This document shows positions 29,170 through 37,301 of a DNA stretch of 64,000 nt, piece after piece. Within the stretch, counting starts at the first letter, position 1. Each line of letters begins with the position of its first letter. Origin of the DNA: an uncultured Clostridia bacterium (GTDB taxonomy: Bacteria > Bacillota > Clostridia > Christensenellales > UBA1242). Made by a program: the position numbers and the translations under genes. The notes below the pieces were generated by a model. The model saw nothing but the letters and a program-made list of their open reading frames with translations, was not told the origin of the DNA and searched no databases. The DNA lies in assembly GCA_944372335.1 (NCBI GenBank), contig CALVYQ010000007.1, positions 1 through 64,000 on the forward strand, read 5' to 3'.

Positions 29170-29390
29170 CACGCCACCATAACACCGCCAAGGAGCGTGC
29201 TTTTGATGCTTAAAACATACCCTCTAATTTCCACCAAAAACACTTTTTTAAGTGGAGATTTATTCAAAATGACAATATTTTGTCCTGCAAAAATACCAAG
29301 CTCAAAAAAGCGCCTAACCACCTTTTCTTCGCCCACAATCTCAATTATTTTATAACTTTTATTGACCTTACCCTCTCTTAAACTATGCAT
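29169..29390 (-). CDS. feoA: Ferrous iron transport protein FeoA
   Basis: This 73-residue SH3-like protein has the family pattern FELGIFAGQNIVILNKSPLKK...VEIRGYVLSIK, which modulates FeoB. It is translationally coupled to feoB. No good Shine-Dalgarno is visible at the ATG, and I found no convincing Fur box in the 29391-29528 gap, so regulation is unclear. Confidence 0.9.
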   Translation of the reverse strand: MHSLREGKVNKSYKIIEIVGEEKVVRRFFELGIFAGQNIVILNKSPLKKVFLVEIRGYVLSIKSTLLGGVMVA

Positions 29391-29528
29391 ATAAAATTTT
29401 ATGGCAAAGCGTGTCCATTTATGAAGAATTTTTACGCCTAACTATATAGTATAGAGATATACAATTTCAATTTTTCCATTCAACTTAAGAATATCACTCG
29501 ATTTTAATGAAATATATACTTAAAAATA

Positions 29529-29576
29529 ATTAAAAATATTGTGTTTAAAAAGTTGCATTTACACTATATTTTGTGT
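29529..29576 (+). promoter_or_regulatory. Tandem NrdR boxes upstream of nrdR
   Basis: ACACTATATTTTGTGT (29561-29576) closely matches the palindromic NrdR-box consensus (ACACWATATWTWGTGT type). A weaker box lies 32 bp upstream (29529-29544, ending ATATTGTGT), the three-helical-turn spacing typical of NrdR pairs. The strong box sits between the -35 and -10 boxes. Confidence 0.65.
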
Positions 29577-29582
29577 TATCAT
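29553..29582 (+). promoter_or_regulatory. nrdR promoter
   Basis: TTGCAT (29553-29558), 18-bp spacer filled by the NrdR box, TATCAT (29577-29582). Confidence 0.55.
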
Positions 29583-29606
29583 GTTTTTACAAAAAGGAGA
29601 TTTATT

Positions 29607-30050
29607 ATGAAATGTATATATTGTGGTTGTGAAGATAGCAAGGTTCTCGATAGCCGTTCTACCGATGAGTCCAATTCTATCCGTAGAAGAAGAGAGTGCT
29701 TAAATTGCGGAAAGAGATTTACTACATACGAAACTGTGGAAACTGTGCCAATTTTAGTTGTTAAGAAAGATGGCTCCCGTCAGCCTTTCAATATTGAAAA
29801 AATCAAGTGTGGAATGATTAAGGCGTGCGAAAAGCGTCCTGTCAGCATGGCTCAAATAGATGAAATGGCAGAAGATATTGAAAAGACTATTCAAAATTCA
29901 CTTCGTCAAGAAGTTTCCAGCCAAGAGATTGGCGAAATGATCATGGCAAGACTTAAAAAAGTGGATGAAATCGCCTATGTCCGCTTCGCTTCCGTCTATC
30001 GCCAATTCAAAGACGTCACAAATTTCATCAAACTTATCACTGAGATGTAA
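29607..30050 (+). CDS. nrdR: Transcriptional repressor NrdR
   Basis: The ATG at 29607 is preceded by AAGGAG; upstream in-frame codons lie in the promoter. The 147-residue regulator has an N-terminal zinc ribbon (CIYCGCEDSKVLDSR...RRRECLNCGKRFTTYE) and an ATP-cone (PILVVKKDGSRQPFNIEKIK). It represses ribonucleotide reductase genes when dATP is high. Boxes upstream imply autoregulation. In many Clostridia it is beside sigG and ymxH, as here. Confidence 0.97.
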   Translation: MKCIYCGCEDSKVLDSRSTDESNSIRRRRECLNCGKRFTTYETVETVPILVVKKDGSRQPFNIEKIKCGMIKACEKRPVSMAQIDEMAEDIEKTIQNSLRQEVSSQEIGEMIMARLKKVDEIAYVRFASVYRQFKDVTNFIKLITEM

Positions 30051-30065
30051 AGGATAGACGCACAT

Positions 30066-30092
30066 AAAAAAGCAACTATAAAGTTGCTTTTT
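30066..30092. terminator. Bidirectional terminator between nrdR and the small gene at 30091
   Basis: AAAAAGCAACT and AGTTGCTTTTT form an 11-bp stem with A and T runs on both sides, serving the two converging genes. It touches the stop of the minus-strand gene. Confidence 0.8.
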
Positions 30093-30324
30093 AATTATTT
30101 TTAGGTATTTTATCGTCGGGCATTTTATCATAAACTCTCAAATCTTCTTCATCAACCATAATATCCGCTATATCTTTTCCAGTATGAAATTCAGAAAAAA
30201 CAACTTGCCACTTGCCATCCACTGTCCTTTCACTCATAACCACACCAAAGTCTCCAATTTTAACCCCTGCCTTAGTGTAAGCCGGCTTTTCTTTAATAAG
30301 TTCAACTAAATCTAAGTATTTCAT
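30091..30324 (-). CDS. Small beta-barrel-like protein, possible immunity partner (DUF4926-like)
   Basis: The 77-residue protein follows its neighbour after 12 bp and has GGGG as Shine-Dalgarno. The pattern LVELIKEKPAYTKAGVKIGDFGVVMSERTVDGKWQVVFSEF is that of small SH3-like barrels such as DUF4926. From memory, DUF4926 genes often adjoin DUF6883 genes, which would fit the gene at 30337. An immunity or antitoxin function is inference; no biochemical signature is present. Confidence 0.6.
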   Translation of the reverse strand: MKYLDLVELIKEKPAYTKAGVKIGDFGVVMSERTVDGKWQVVFSEFHTGKDIADIMVDEEDLRVYDKMPDDKIPKNN

Positions 30325-30336
30325 AATTTCCCCTTT

Positions 30337-30876
30337 TTAGCCTGCAAATGGAGTGTTGTTTGTAATCAACCCTTTTGGCTTTACCATCCATCCTGACTTA
30401 AAAACAACTTGCCTACCATTTCTTTTAAATTCAATATTGATATTAATCCTCTGCCCACTTATATCCAAATTTCCAAGCGAGTATTGTCCGTCGCAATAAT
30501 TTTTAACTGCTTGCCTTTCGTATTCGTTTTTTAAATATTGAGAATCTTCCTTCGAAAACCCAAGACTTTCAAATAATTTTCTTTTACCATTCCATGCATA
30601 TTTATCACTGAAAATATATTCACTAAATTTTCTAATATCACAAGTTGCTTTAGAATTTATATTTGCTATCGGTTTTGAAATAGAATTAACAATGCAGTGA
30701 CATTTTATATGTTGTGGTATTTTAGGTTTTTTATTAAAACAAAACCAACATTTATCTAATACAAGACATATTGGACAATGTATAAATCCAAATGAAACAT
30801 GTTGCCACTCAACCCAGCCTACATTATTTATATTTCCATTATTATCTACATTTATAGAATTTGAAATTAAGTTCAC
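30337..30876 (-). CDS. MuF-linker plus DUF6883-like protein, possible orphan toxin tip
   Basis: The 179-residue product has two parts. Residues about 20-62 (GWVEWQHVSFGFIHCPICL...PQHIKCHC) carry the CPxC...H..CxC pattern found near the end of Mu gpF-type phage head morphogenesis proteins, where a toxin domain is often fused. The C-terminal part (KFSEYIFSDKYAWNGKRKLFESLGFSKEDSQYL...) resembles DUF6883-type domains found at the end of phage and polymorphic-toxin proteins. It has no secretion signal or full MuF domain, so it looks like a detached toxin tip. The downstream small gene could be its immunity protein. The assignment is from pattern memory. Confidence 0.55.
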   Translation of the reverse strand: MNLISNSINVDNNGNINNVGWVEWQHVSFGFIHCPICLVLDKCWFCFNKKPKIPQHIKCHCIVNSISKPIANINSKATCDIRKFSEYIFSDKYAWNGKRKLFESLGFSKEDSQYLKNEYERQAVKNYCDGQYSLGNLDISGQRININIEFKRNGRQVVFKSGWMVKPKGLITNNTPFAG

Positions 30877-31004
30877 AAAAATTCCTCCATTTATAAAATT
30901 AAAGATAAGAAATAACTCTTATCATTACAAATGATTATAATAGATGAATTTTTATAAATCAACCTTTAATGACATATATTTTTCTTTACAAATTTCAAAA
31001 CAAA

Positions 31005-31292
31005 CTATTTCTTCCCCTTGCTTGTGCCCATGATGTATGGCGTTGGATTGTTTGTGGCATAGAGTTCGACAAGTATCGCATCTTCGCCGACCTTGACAAT
31101 TTGACTTAACGGAATAAAAAGCTCCATACCGCTTTTAAATACATTCCAAAAACTTTTTTCGCCCGGCACCACAATTCCTTGCACACACCCCGTCTGTAAA
31201 TTGAAACAAACATCAACAATGTGCCCCAGCCTTCGCCCATCGACCACATTGACAACTTCCTTGCACCTTAATTCCAAAAATGAAGTATCCAT
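31005..31292 (-). CDS. YlmC/YmxH family sporulation protein (PRC-barrel)
   Basis: The 95-residue PRC-barrel protein reads LRCKEVVNVVDGRRLGHIVDVCFNLQTGCVQGIVVPG, the YlmC/YmxH signature. It is downstream of sigG as in many Clostridia and belongs to the sporulation-linked subfamily; molecular function is not established. It ends in a Lys-rich tail. Confidence 0.9.
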   Translation of the reverse strand: MDTSFLELRCKEVVNVVDGRRLGHIVDVCFNLQTGCVQGIVVPGEKSFWNVFKSGMELFIPLSQIVKVGEDAILVELYATNNPTPYIMGTSKGKK

Positions 31293-31363
31293 GTGGTAGT
31301 TTATGTCGCATTATGTCAAAAAATGATAGAAAACAAAATATATTTCTGATATACAAACAAAAT

Positions 31364-32134
31364 TCACTCAAAAAATTTTTTTAAGGTTTTAAGCGCTGTC
31401 TTTTCCAGACGAGATACTTGTGCTTGACTTATACCAACTTCACTTGAAACTTCCATTTGAGTCTTTCCAACATAGTAACGCATTAAAAGTATTTCCTTTT
31501 CTCGCTCCGATAGATTTTTTATAGCATCATTGAGTGTCATCTTCTCCACCAAATTTTCGTCATCTTTATCGCTAGCGATTTGATCCATAATCCTAACCGT
31601 TTCATTGCCATCACTATACACCGGCTCACTGAGCGACACCGTGTCGCTTATAGCGTCAAGGGCAAAGTTGACTTCGCTTTCTTCTATTCCTAAAATTTCT
31701 GCAATCTCCTGAGTGGTAGGTTCACGATTAAACTTTTTAACAATTTCTTCTTTTACTTTCAATGATTTATAGGCTGTATCACGAATGGAACGACTGACAC
31801 GCACAGAGTTGTTGTCACGAAGATATCTTCTAATTTCTCCGATTATCATAGGAACTGCGTAGGTAGAAAACTTGACATTTAGACTTTCATCAAAATTATC
31901 AATAGCTTTTAAAAGCCCGACGCACCCCACCTGAAACATATCGTCTGACTTTTCTGAGTGCGCCGAAAAACGTTGAACAACCGACAGCACCAAGCGTAAG
32001 TTTGCCACCACAAATTTATCTCGAGCAAACTCATCTCCAGCCTTAACCTGTTTCATAAGTTCCAAGATTTCAGCATTTTTGAGCTTTGGTAACGTTGAAG
32101 TGTTCACACCAGAAATAACAACCCTATTAGCCAT
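31364..32134 (-). CDS. sigG: RNA polymerase forespore sigma factor SigG
   Basis: The ATG at 32134 (MANRVVISGVNTSTLPKLKN) has GGAGG 5 nt upstream. The 256-residue sigma factor has region 2 (KFVVANLRLVLSVVQRF, VGLLKAIDNFD...FSTYAVPMIIGEIRRYLRDN), region 3 and region 4 (NLSEREKEILLMRYYVGKTQMEVSSEVGISQAQVSRLEK). The N-terminal SGVNTSTLPKL is diagnostic of SigG versus SigF. It directs late forespore genes such as gpr and gerA operons. A SigF-type promoter is visible upstream. Confidence 0.96.
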   Translation of the reverse strand: MANRVVISGVNTSTLPKLKNAEILELMKQVKAGDEFARDKFVVANLRLVLSVVQRFSAHSEKSDDMFQVGCVGLLKAIDNFDESLNVKFSTYAVPMIIGEIRRYLRDNNSVRVSRSIRDTAYKSLKVKEEIVKKFNREPTTQEIAEILGIEESEVNFALDAISDTVSLSEPVYSDGNETVRIMDQIASDKDDENLVEKMTLNDAIKNLSEREKEILLMRYYVGKTQMEVSSEVGISQAQVSRLEKTALKTLKKFFE

Positions 32135-32154
32135 AGTGCCTCCATAATTAAAGT

Positions 32155-32184
32155 TATCTTTAACTAATAAGGTTATAATTATGC
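32155..32184 (-). promoter_or_regulatory. Probable SigF-type promoter of sigG
   Basis: GCATA (32184-32180), a 15-bp spacer and GTTAAAGATA (32164-32155) on the minus strand resemble the SigF pattern GYWTA-N15/16-GGnnAnnnTn with one mismatch. SigF control of sigG is the known logic in spore formers. Confidence 0.45.
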
Positions 32185-32326
32185 AAAAAGAAAAATAAAC
32201 AACAAAACAAGACAAATTTCTCCTAATTTTGTTGTTTATTTATGAAATTAAATCAATCTTTAAGCAATTTTATTAAAAAATCGCATTTTTTTCAATTTTT
32301 TAGTTTTTTAACGCTTTTTATTATTT

Positions 32327-33406
32327 TTAAAACAAGTTGTTTTTTATCATTGTTTTAAGCTCTTCCAAATTTATCTTATTTTTAACTGAAAAAGGTATCT
32401 CGTTTTCACGAATTTCAAAAGGTTTTTCAACTAAATCAATCTTATTCAGCACAACAATACGCTTTTTAGTTGCACCTATATCATCTAATATCTCATTTGT
32501 TATGTCGATATTCCTTTTATAGTTAGAATCAGAAACGTCAACGACATGAAGAATCAAATCAGCGTCCTTTATCTCTTCCAAAGTGGAAGCAAAACTCTCC
32601 ACAAGTTCGTGAGGTAGTTTACTGATAAAGCCGACTGTATCTGTCAAAATGCAATACTTATTTTCTCCTAAGAACATTCGCCTTGAAGTTGTTTCTAGAG
32701 TGGCAAATAGTTTATCTTGCACATAGATGTTATCTCGTGTCAACAGATTGAAAAGTGAGCTTTTGCCAGCGTTAGTGTAACCGCCTATGACAACATTCTT
32801 TATACCCGCCTTTATCCTTGCATTACGGTTGACAGCACGCACATTTTTAATCTTATCAATTTCCTTTTTGAGAGTCAAAATCTCCGCCTCTAACTTTCGC
32901 CTGTCAAGTTCAAGTTTCGTTTCGCCCGGCCCACGCATACCAGCACCTGCTCCACCAAATCGACCTTGCGAACCCTGCATGGAAGCAAGTCTTGTGAGGA
33001 GATATTTGTTCTGAGCAAGCTTAACTTCTATTTTACCTTCGTTAGACTTTGCATTGCAAGCGAAAATGTCTATGATAAGAAGAATTCTATCAAGCACTTT
33101 AATATTCAATTCATCACTCAAATTTTTGAGTTGACTACCTGTCAATTTGAAATCAACAACAAGCACATCAATAGCATTTTCTCTCACGAAACTTTTAATC
33201 TCTTCAAGCTTGCCTGTGCCGATTATCGTTCTTCTGTTTAACGCCTTGATGTCTTGATAAAAAATCTTTTCCACTTCCAAATTTGCCGAATTACACAGTC
33301 TTTCAATTTCAGCAAATTGAAAATCTTTGTCCTCCGATTTTTCAATAGGACAAAATACAACCGCCTTTTCAGTTTCCTCACGAGTTAAATCATACATCTT
33401 TTTCAT
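32327..33406 (-). CDS. hflX: GTPase HflX
   Basis: The 359-residue ribosome-associated GTPase has the N-terminal HflX domain (RTIIGTGKLEEIKSFV), the Gly-rich linker (GRFGGAGAGMRGPGETKLELDRR) and a G domain (GGYTNAGKSSLFN, DTVGFISKLPHELVESF, LNKIDL). It splits or rescues stalled 70S ribosomes in characterised species. No Shine-Dalgarno is present. A TAGCAA-N17-TAAAAT promoter ends 6 nt before the ATG. Confidence 0.96.
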   Translation of the reverse strand: MKKMYDLTREETEKAVVFCPIEKSEDKDFQFAEIERLCNSANLEVEKIFYQDIKALNRRTIIGTGKLEEIKSFVRENAIDVLVVDFKLTGSQLKNLSDELNIKVLDRILLIIDIFACNAKSNEGKIEVKLAQNKYLLTRLASMQGSQGRFGGAGAGMRGPGETKLELDRRKLEAEILTLKKEIDKIKNVRAVNRNARIKAGIKNVVIGGYTNAGKSSLFNLLTRDNIYVQDKLFATLETTSRRMFLGENKYCILTDTVGFISKLPHELVESFASTLEEIKDADLILHVVDVSDSNYKRNIDITNEILDDIGATKKRIVVLNKIDLVEKPFEIRENEIPFSVKNKINLEELKTMIKNNLF

Positions 33407-33412
33407 AGTTAT

Positions 33413-33441
33413 ATTTTATCATATTTTTATTTACTTTGCTA
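33413..33441 (-). promoter_or_regulatory. Leaderless promoter of hflX
   Basis: TAGCAA (33441-33436), 17-bp spacer, TAAAAT (33418-33413), exactly 6 nt before the ATG at 33406. Confidence 0.6.
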
Positions 33442-33527
33442 TAAAAATATATAAAAAAATGAAAAATAAGCTTAAAATTTGATTTTTTTCGCAAATTTTT
33501 CATTTTTAATTAAATTTTATTTTAATG

Positions 33528-34205
33528 TTATACGTTTTCCTCATCTTCAGAGTTTGCAAGTATTGAACCGTCAGTTGTTGAAATGATAACAGAAAAACCC
33601 TCTCCTTCATAATTTAAACAGGTAAAGCACCAATATAAATCACTGAAATCATTGTCCTTTTCGCTCATTATTCTGAGATAGCACTCCGCATTAAAATGAT
33701 TATAACTCTTCTGTTCTTCTAAATTATCTTTCAAATTTTCGCAGGCAATTTGAAGAGCATTTTCATAATTTATAGCGAAATTTTGCTTTTCTAGCGTCAC
33801 CGTCTGTCCGTCATAGATAATTGAAAAACTCTCTCCTATTGTAATATCTTCAACTATATCCACCATATAGGAATTATTGAAGGAATTATACTCCGCCTCA
33901 ACATCGACAACGCTATCGCCCGACTGCACCTCAAAAGTTATCGCCCTTAATATGTTTTCCTCTTTAAACTTGATCACTAAAAGCGAATAACCAACCGCCT
34001 CCGTCGCCTGTCCGTTTAAAAGGTAGTCACTTTCTCTTTCTCCAACCGAAAGCGTAACAAACATCGTGTCGTTCTCGCCAAAGTAATATTCCTTTGTTAT
34101 CTCCGCCATATTATCTTGCACATACTTATCTATTGTCTTTCCGCACGCTGACACCCCAAACAGCACAAATAGAAGTGATAATGAAACTAAAGCTTTTTTA
34201 AACAT
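33528..34205 (-). CDS. Hypothetical lipoprotein
   Basis: The 225-residue product has a lipoprotein signal peptide (MFKKALVSLSLLFVLFGVSAC) with Cys21 as the lipidated residue. A mostly beta-stranded, acidic exported domain of about 200 residues follows, resembling no family I can name. GGAG precedes the ATG. The C-terminal part has YWCFTCLNYEGEGFSVIISTTDGSI, PepSY-like in flavour but not convincing. It is monocistronic and divergent from the aldolase gene. Confidence 0.8.
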   Translation of the reverse strand: MFKKALVSLSLLFVLFGVSACGKTIDKYVQDNMAEITKEYYFGENDTMFVTLSVGERESDYLLNGQATEAVGYSLLVIKFKEENILRAITFEVQSGDSVVDVEAEYNSFNNSYMVDIVEDITIGESFSIIYDGQTVTLEKQNFAINYENALQIACENLKDNLEEQKSYNHFNAECYLRIMSEKDNDFSDLYWCFTCLNYEGEGFSVIISTTDGSILANSEDEENV

Positions 34206-34305
34206 AATTTTCTCCTTTACATTTTTAATTTTATAATAATTTATGTTTGTAAAAAAGAAGAAATATGTTAAAATAAATAAAGTAATGTCGTTTATTGGAG
34301 GAAAT

Positions 34306-35226
34306 ATGAAAGGTTTAAAATACTACATCAAAGACAGCCTTAAAAATCACTATGCCATCGGTGCGTATAACTTTGTCAATATGGAGATGCTTAAAGGTAT
34401 ATGTGAAGGAGCAAAAGAGACGAATTCTCCTACAATTGTTTCAGTCAGCGAAGGTGCTTTTAAATATATGGACGAAAATTTTGTGCTTGGACTATATAAC
34501 AGTGCCTTAAAAAGTTATAAAGACATTCCACTTTTTTTGCATCTTGACCACGGCAAGAGTTTTGAAATGTGCAAAAAGGCAGTGGATCTTAAATTTAAGT
34601 CCGTTATGATTGACGGAAGTAGTTTACCTTTTGAAGAAAATGTAGCTGTCACAAAAAAGGTGGTGGATTATGCCCACGCTCACGGAGTTTTAGTGGAAGC
34701 AGAGCTTGGCGTTTTAAAGGGAGTGGAAGATGAAGTCAGTGCAAGCGAGAATATCTACACAAATCCTCTCAAGGCAAAGGAATTTGTGGAAAGAACAAAC
34801 TGCGACACACTTGCTGTTGCTATCGGCACAAGTCACGGTGCATATAAATTTAGCGGTGAAGCAAAACTAAGATTTGATATATTGTCTGAAATTGAAAAAA
34901 ATCTACCAAACTTTCCGCTCGTTCTGCATGGTGCATCATCAGTTCCTCAAAAATATGTTGAGAAAATTAATAGATATGGCGGAGATGTGAAAGGTGCAAA
35001 AGGCGTCGATGAAAAATTATTAACAAAAGCCTGCAAAGAGCATAACATCTATAAAATTAACACTGACACAGATTTAAGAATGGCATACATTGCCACTCTT
35101 CGTGAGTATATAAAAGAAAATCCAACAAATATAGATTCTAGAAAATTTAATAGCCTAGCAATAGAAGAAATTAAACAACTTGTTATCGAAAAAAATAGGT
35201 GTTTTAATAATATAAATAGAATTTAA
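34306..35226 (+). CDS. Class II fructose-bisphosphate aldolase family protein
   Basis: The ATG at 34306 has TTGGAGG upstream. The 306-residue zinc enzyme has LHLDHGKSFEMCKKAVDLKFKSVMIDGS (catalytic Asp and first zinc His), AELG, the AIGTSHGAYKF zinc His and LHGASSVP. It is a TIM-barrel aldolase splitting fructose- or tagatose-1,6-bisphosphate; sequence does not separate the two substrates here. It is followed after 27 bp by radC. Confidence 0.93.
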   Translation: MKGLKYYIKDSLKNHYAIGAYNFVNMEMLKGICEGAKETNSPTIVSVSEGAFKYMDENFVLGLYNSALKSYKDIPLFLHLDHGKSFEMCKKAVDLKFKSVMIDGSSLPFEENVAVTKKVVDYAHAHGVLVEAELGVLKGVEDEVSASENIYTNPLKAKEFVERTNCDTLAVAIGTSHGAYKFSGEAKLRFDILSEIEKNLPNFPLVLHGASSVPQKYVEKINRYGGDVKGAKGVDEKLLTKACKEHNIYKINTDTDLRMAYIATLREYIKENPTNIDSRKFNSLAIEEIKQLVIEKNRCFNNINRI

Positions 35227-35253
35227 TCATTTTAATTTTCTTAGAGGTATAAA

Positions 35254-36003
35254 ATGAATGCATTTAACAACGATGTCAGCCATGACGGACACAGAGAAAG
35301 ACTGACCAATCTGATTGAAAAATCTGGACTCGATAATGTGAGCAATATTCAAGCGGTGGAATATTTTTTAACATATATTTTCCCTCGTGGAGATGTCAAC
35401 CCTCTCGCTCACCGGCTATTAGATAAATACGAGACCTTTGCAAACATCATAAATGCAAGCGTCAACGATTTAAAATCTGTCAGAGGTATAAATGAACGAA
35501 GTGCAAAAAAGATAACCCTGTTCGCTCAACTTTTCGACCTATACACTTCAACAAGCATGGATAAGCATATCAGCATTGATGACAGAGAGGAATTTTTGGA
35601 TATGATTGAGCAGATGTTAAGATTTAAAACTACGGAAAATTTAATTCTTTTCGCTTTTAATTCTAGCTATATGCTTACACATAAAAGAAAATTTAATAAC
35701 AAAAGCATAGACGAAGTTGCCATGTCCACCTATGATCTATACGATTTTATTTCCTCATCAAAGCCCGCCTACATAGCCATCGCCCACAATCACCCTGGTG
35801 GCTCAGCTAAGCCTTCACCTAATGATAATAACGCTACGCTTTTTATTGAGAATCTTGTTTTAAACTTTCACTGTAAGCTTATTGACAGTTTTGTTGTTGG
35901 AGATGATGGCATATTGAGCTTAAAACAGCTAGGATATGTACGCACTTTCCATAATATTGGCGGAATTATTAACTATCTTTCTGATATAAATAAAGAAAAT
36001 TAA
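35254..36003 (+). CDS. radC: RadC family protein (JAB/MPN domain)
   Basis: The 249-residue protein has an N-terminal helix-hairpin-helix region (VRGINERSAKKITLFAQLF) and a C-terminal JAB metalloprotease-like domain with the motif IAHNHPGGSAKPSPND (HxHx-S-D type zinc site) and a later VVGDDG. The cellular role is unresolved despite the name. AGAGGT lies upstream. The gene is close behind the aldolase, likely in the same transcript. Confidence 0.92.
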   Translation: MNAFNNDVSHDGHRERLTNLIEKSGLDNVSNIQAVEYFLTYIFPRGDVNPLAHRLLDKYETFANIINASVNDLKSVRGINERSAKKITLFAQLFDLYTSTSMDKHISIDDREEFLDMIEQMLRFKTTENLILFAFNSSYMLTHKRKFNNKSIDEVAMSTYDLYDFISSSKPAYIAIAHNHPGGSAKPSPNDNNATLFIENLVLNFHCKLIDSFVVGDDGILSLKQLGYVRTFHNIGGIINYLSDINKEN

Positions 36004-36040
36004 AATTAATCTTCTTTATTTTTATATTATTAAATATATT

Positions 36041-36268
36041 TTATTTAATATCTTTATTTTCAATATATTCAAATCTATTAACTTCCACGCCATTGACTAT
36101 AACCTTATCCAAAAACATCTTTAAAGGCCTTGCCCATAGAGCTTTATCGCCATATTGAGCCTCATATATCACAAGTTCTTCCAGCGTTTCACTATGTTTT
36201 GCAATGCCAACCAGAGTATAATAATTTCCTTTATAATGCCTATATATTCCACCTATAACTAAGTTCAT
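36041..36268 (-). CDS. DUF1653 domain protein
   Basis: The 75-residue protein has the family pattern IYRHYKGNYYTLVGIAKHSETLEELVIYEAQYG...LWARPLKMFLD. It is a small beta-rich protein of unknown function. It lies 11 bp after the HAD phosphatase with GGGG as ribosome site, so the two are co-transcribed. DUF1653 proteins commonly accompany HAD/Nudix type genes. Confidence 0.88.
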   Translation of the reverse strand: MNLVIGGIYRHYKGNYYTLVGIAKHSETLEELVIYEAQYGDKALWARPLKMFLDKVIVNGVEVNRFEYIENKDIK

Positions 36269-36279
36269 ACTTTCCCCTT

Positions 36280-36963
36280 TTATAAATGCTTATCTAAATC
36301 GCAATACTCCAAAATTTGCGTTAAATTATTACAATTCTCTATTCCATATGTCCAATATTTTCTATTTGTAATATCTGCATCATCTGGATTTATGCACAAA
36401 GTTTTAACCCCACTTTTATACACTGTTTCATCATTACTGCCATTTCCAACAAAAAGAATATCTTTGCTTTTTAATCCGTACTGTGTTTTAATTTGCTCAA
36501 CATACTCCTCTTTTCTTTCAAGACTATGAAGATTCGGTTGTGAATAACCTACTAATTTTCCGCTTTCATCAAAAATTAGATCATAAGCTTCGATTGAAGT
36601 GATAAAATTATCAACTTCTTCTCTTTTTAAAACACTTTCTATAATCTGCCTAACACCACCAGAAAGAACAAAAATTTTTACTCCATTGTTATGTAATTGC
36701 TTTAAAGTCTGATACGCTCCCGGCAACAATTCTATGCTGTTTGCTATATCCTCTAAATATTCTCTCTTGACAGCTTTTTCTTTGTACCTTTTAAAAATCA
36801 ACTCAAACCACTTATCGTTATCAATAAACTTCTTCTTAAACATGTTATAAAGCATTTCATCATAAGCCAAATCGTCAATATATTCCCATATCTTATACCA
36901 ACAATTACTACCTTTCTTGCTTTTAGTTAATGTCCCATCAAAATCAAAAACAATCGCTTTCAT
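36280..36963 (-). CDS. HAD-IB family hydrolase (SerB-like)
   Basis: The 227-residue phosphatase-fold protein has motif I DFDGTLT, motif II FVLSGGVRQ, a Lys/Arg-rich cap and motif III/IV FVGNGSNDETVYKSG. This is the HAD-IB group that includes phosphoserine phosphatase, but substrate is not predictable. GGTGG precedes the ATG. Confidence 0.88.
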   Translation of the reverse strand: MKAIVFDFDGTLTKSKKGSNCWYKIWEYIDDLAYDEMLYNMFKKKFIDNDKWFELIFKRYKEKAVKREYLEDIANSIELLPGAYQTLKQLHNNGVKIFVLSGGVRQIIESVLKREEVDNFITSIEAYDLIFDESGKLVGYSQPNLHSLERKEEYVEQIKTQYGLKSKDILFVGNGSNDETVYKSGVKTLCINPDDADITNRKYWTYGIENCNNLTQILEYCDLDKHL

Positions 36964-37159
36964 TTTACCACCTTCTTTGCATTATAACTATAAACACAAC
37001 TTTTTGTCAATATCTTTAATAAAATTTTGTAAGCAAAACCTCAACAATATATTAATTACTTGTTGGAATTAATTTTCTCACAAAATCATCAATTTTCATT
37101 ATTTATATATTAAAAATCTAACAATTTTTTTAAAATAAAATAAAAAATGTTAAAAACTC

Positions 37160-37189
37160 TTGCTTTTTTGTTGTTTTATATGCTATACT
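37160..37189 (+). promoter_or_regulatory. tRNA-Glu promoter
   Basis: TTGCTT (37160-37165), 18-bp spacer, TATACT (37184-37189) with an extended TG one base upstream (TGCTATACT). Confidence 0.65.
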
Positions 37190-37195
37190 ACAAAT

Positions 37196-37270
37196 GGTCC
37201 TATGGTCAAGCGGTTAAGACGCAGCCCTCTCACGGCTGAATCAGGGGTTCGATTCCCCTTAGGATCACCA
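37196..37270 (+). tRNA. tRNA-Glu (anticodon CTC)
   Basis: A 75-nt cloverleaf with encoded CCA. The acceptor is GGTCCTA/TAGGATC with a G-U at 2:71; the T arm is GGGGTTCGATTCCCC; the anticodon stem CAGCC/GGCTG encloses CTCTCAC, so the anticodon is CTC (reads GAG). Confidence 0.93.
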
Positions 37271-37274
37271 AAAT

Positions 37275-37301
37275 ATAGCCTTTTTTTAAGGCTATTTTTT
37301 T
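37275..37301 (+). terminator. Terminator after tRNA-Glu
   Basis: ATAGCCTT pairs with AAGGCTAT (8 bp), then seven T. Confidence 0.88.

Noticed and set aside
29391..29528. Fur box before feoA
   Set aside because: No GATAAT-type inverted repeat of acceptable quality was seen.
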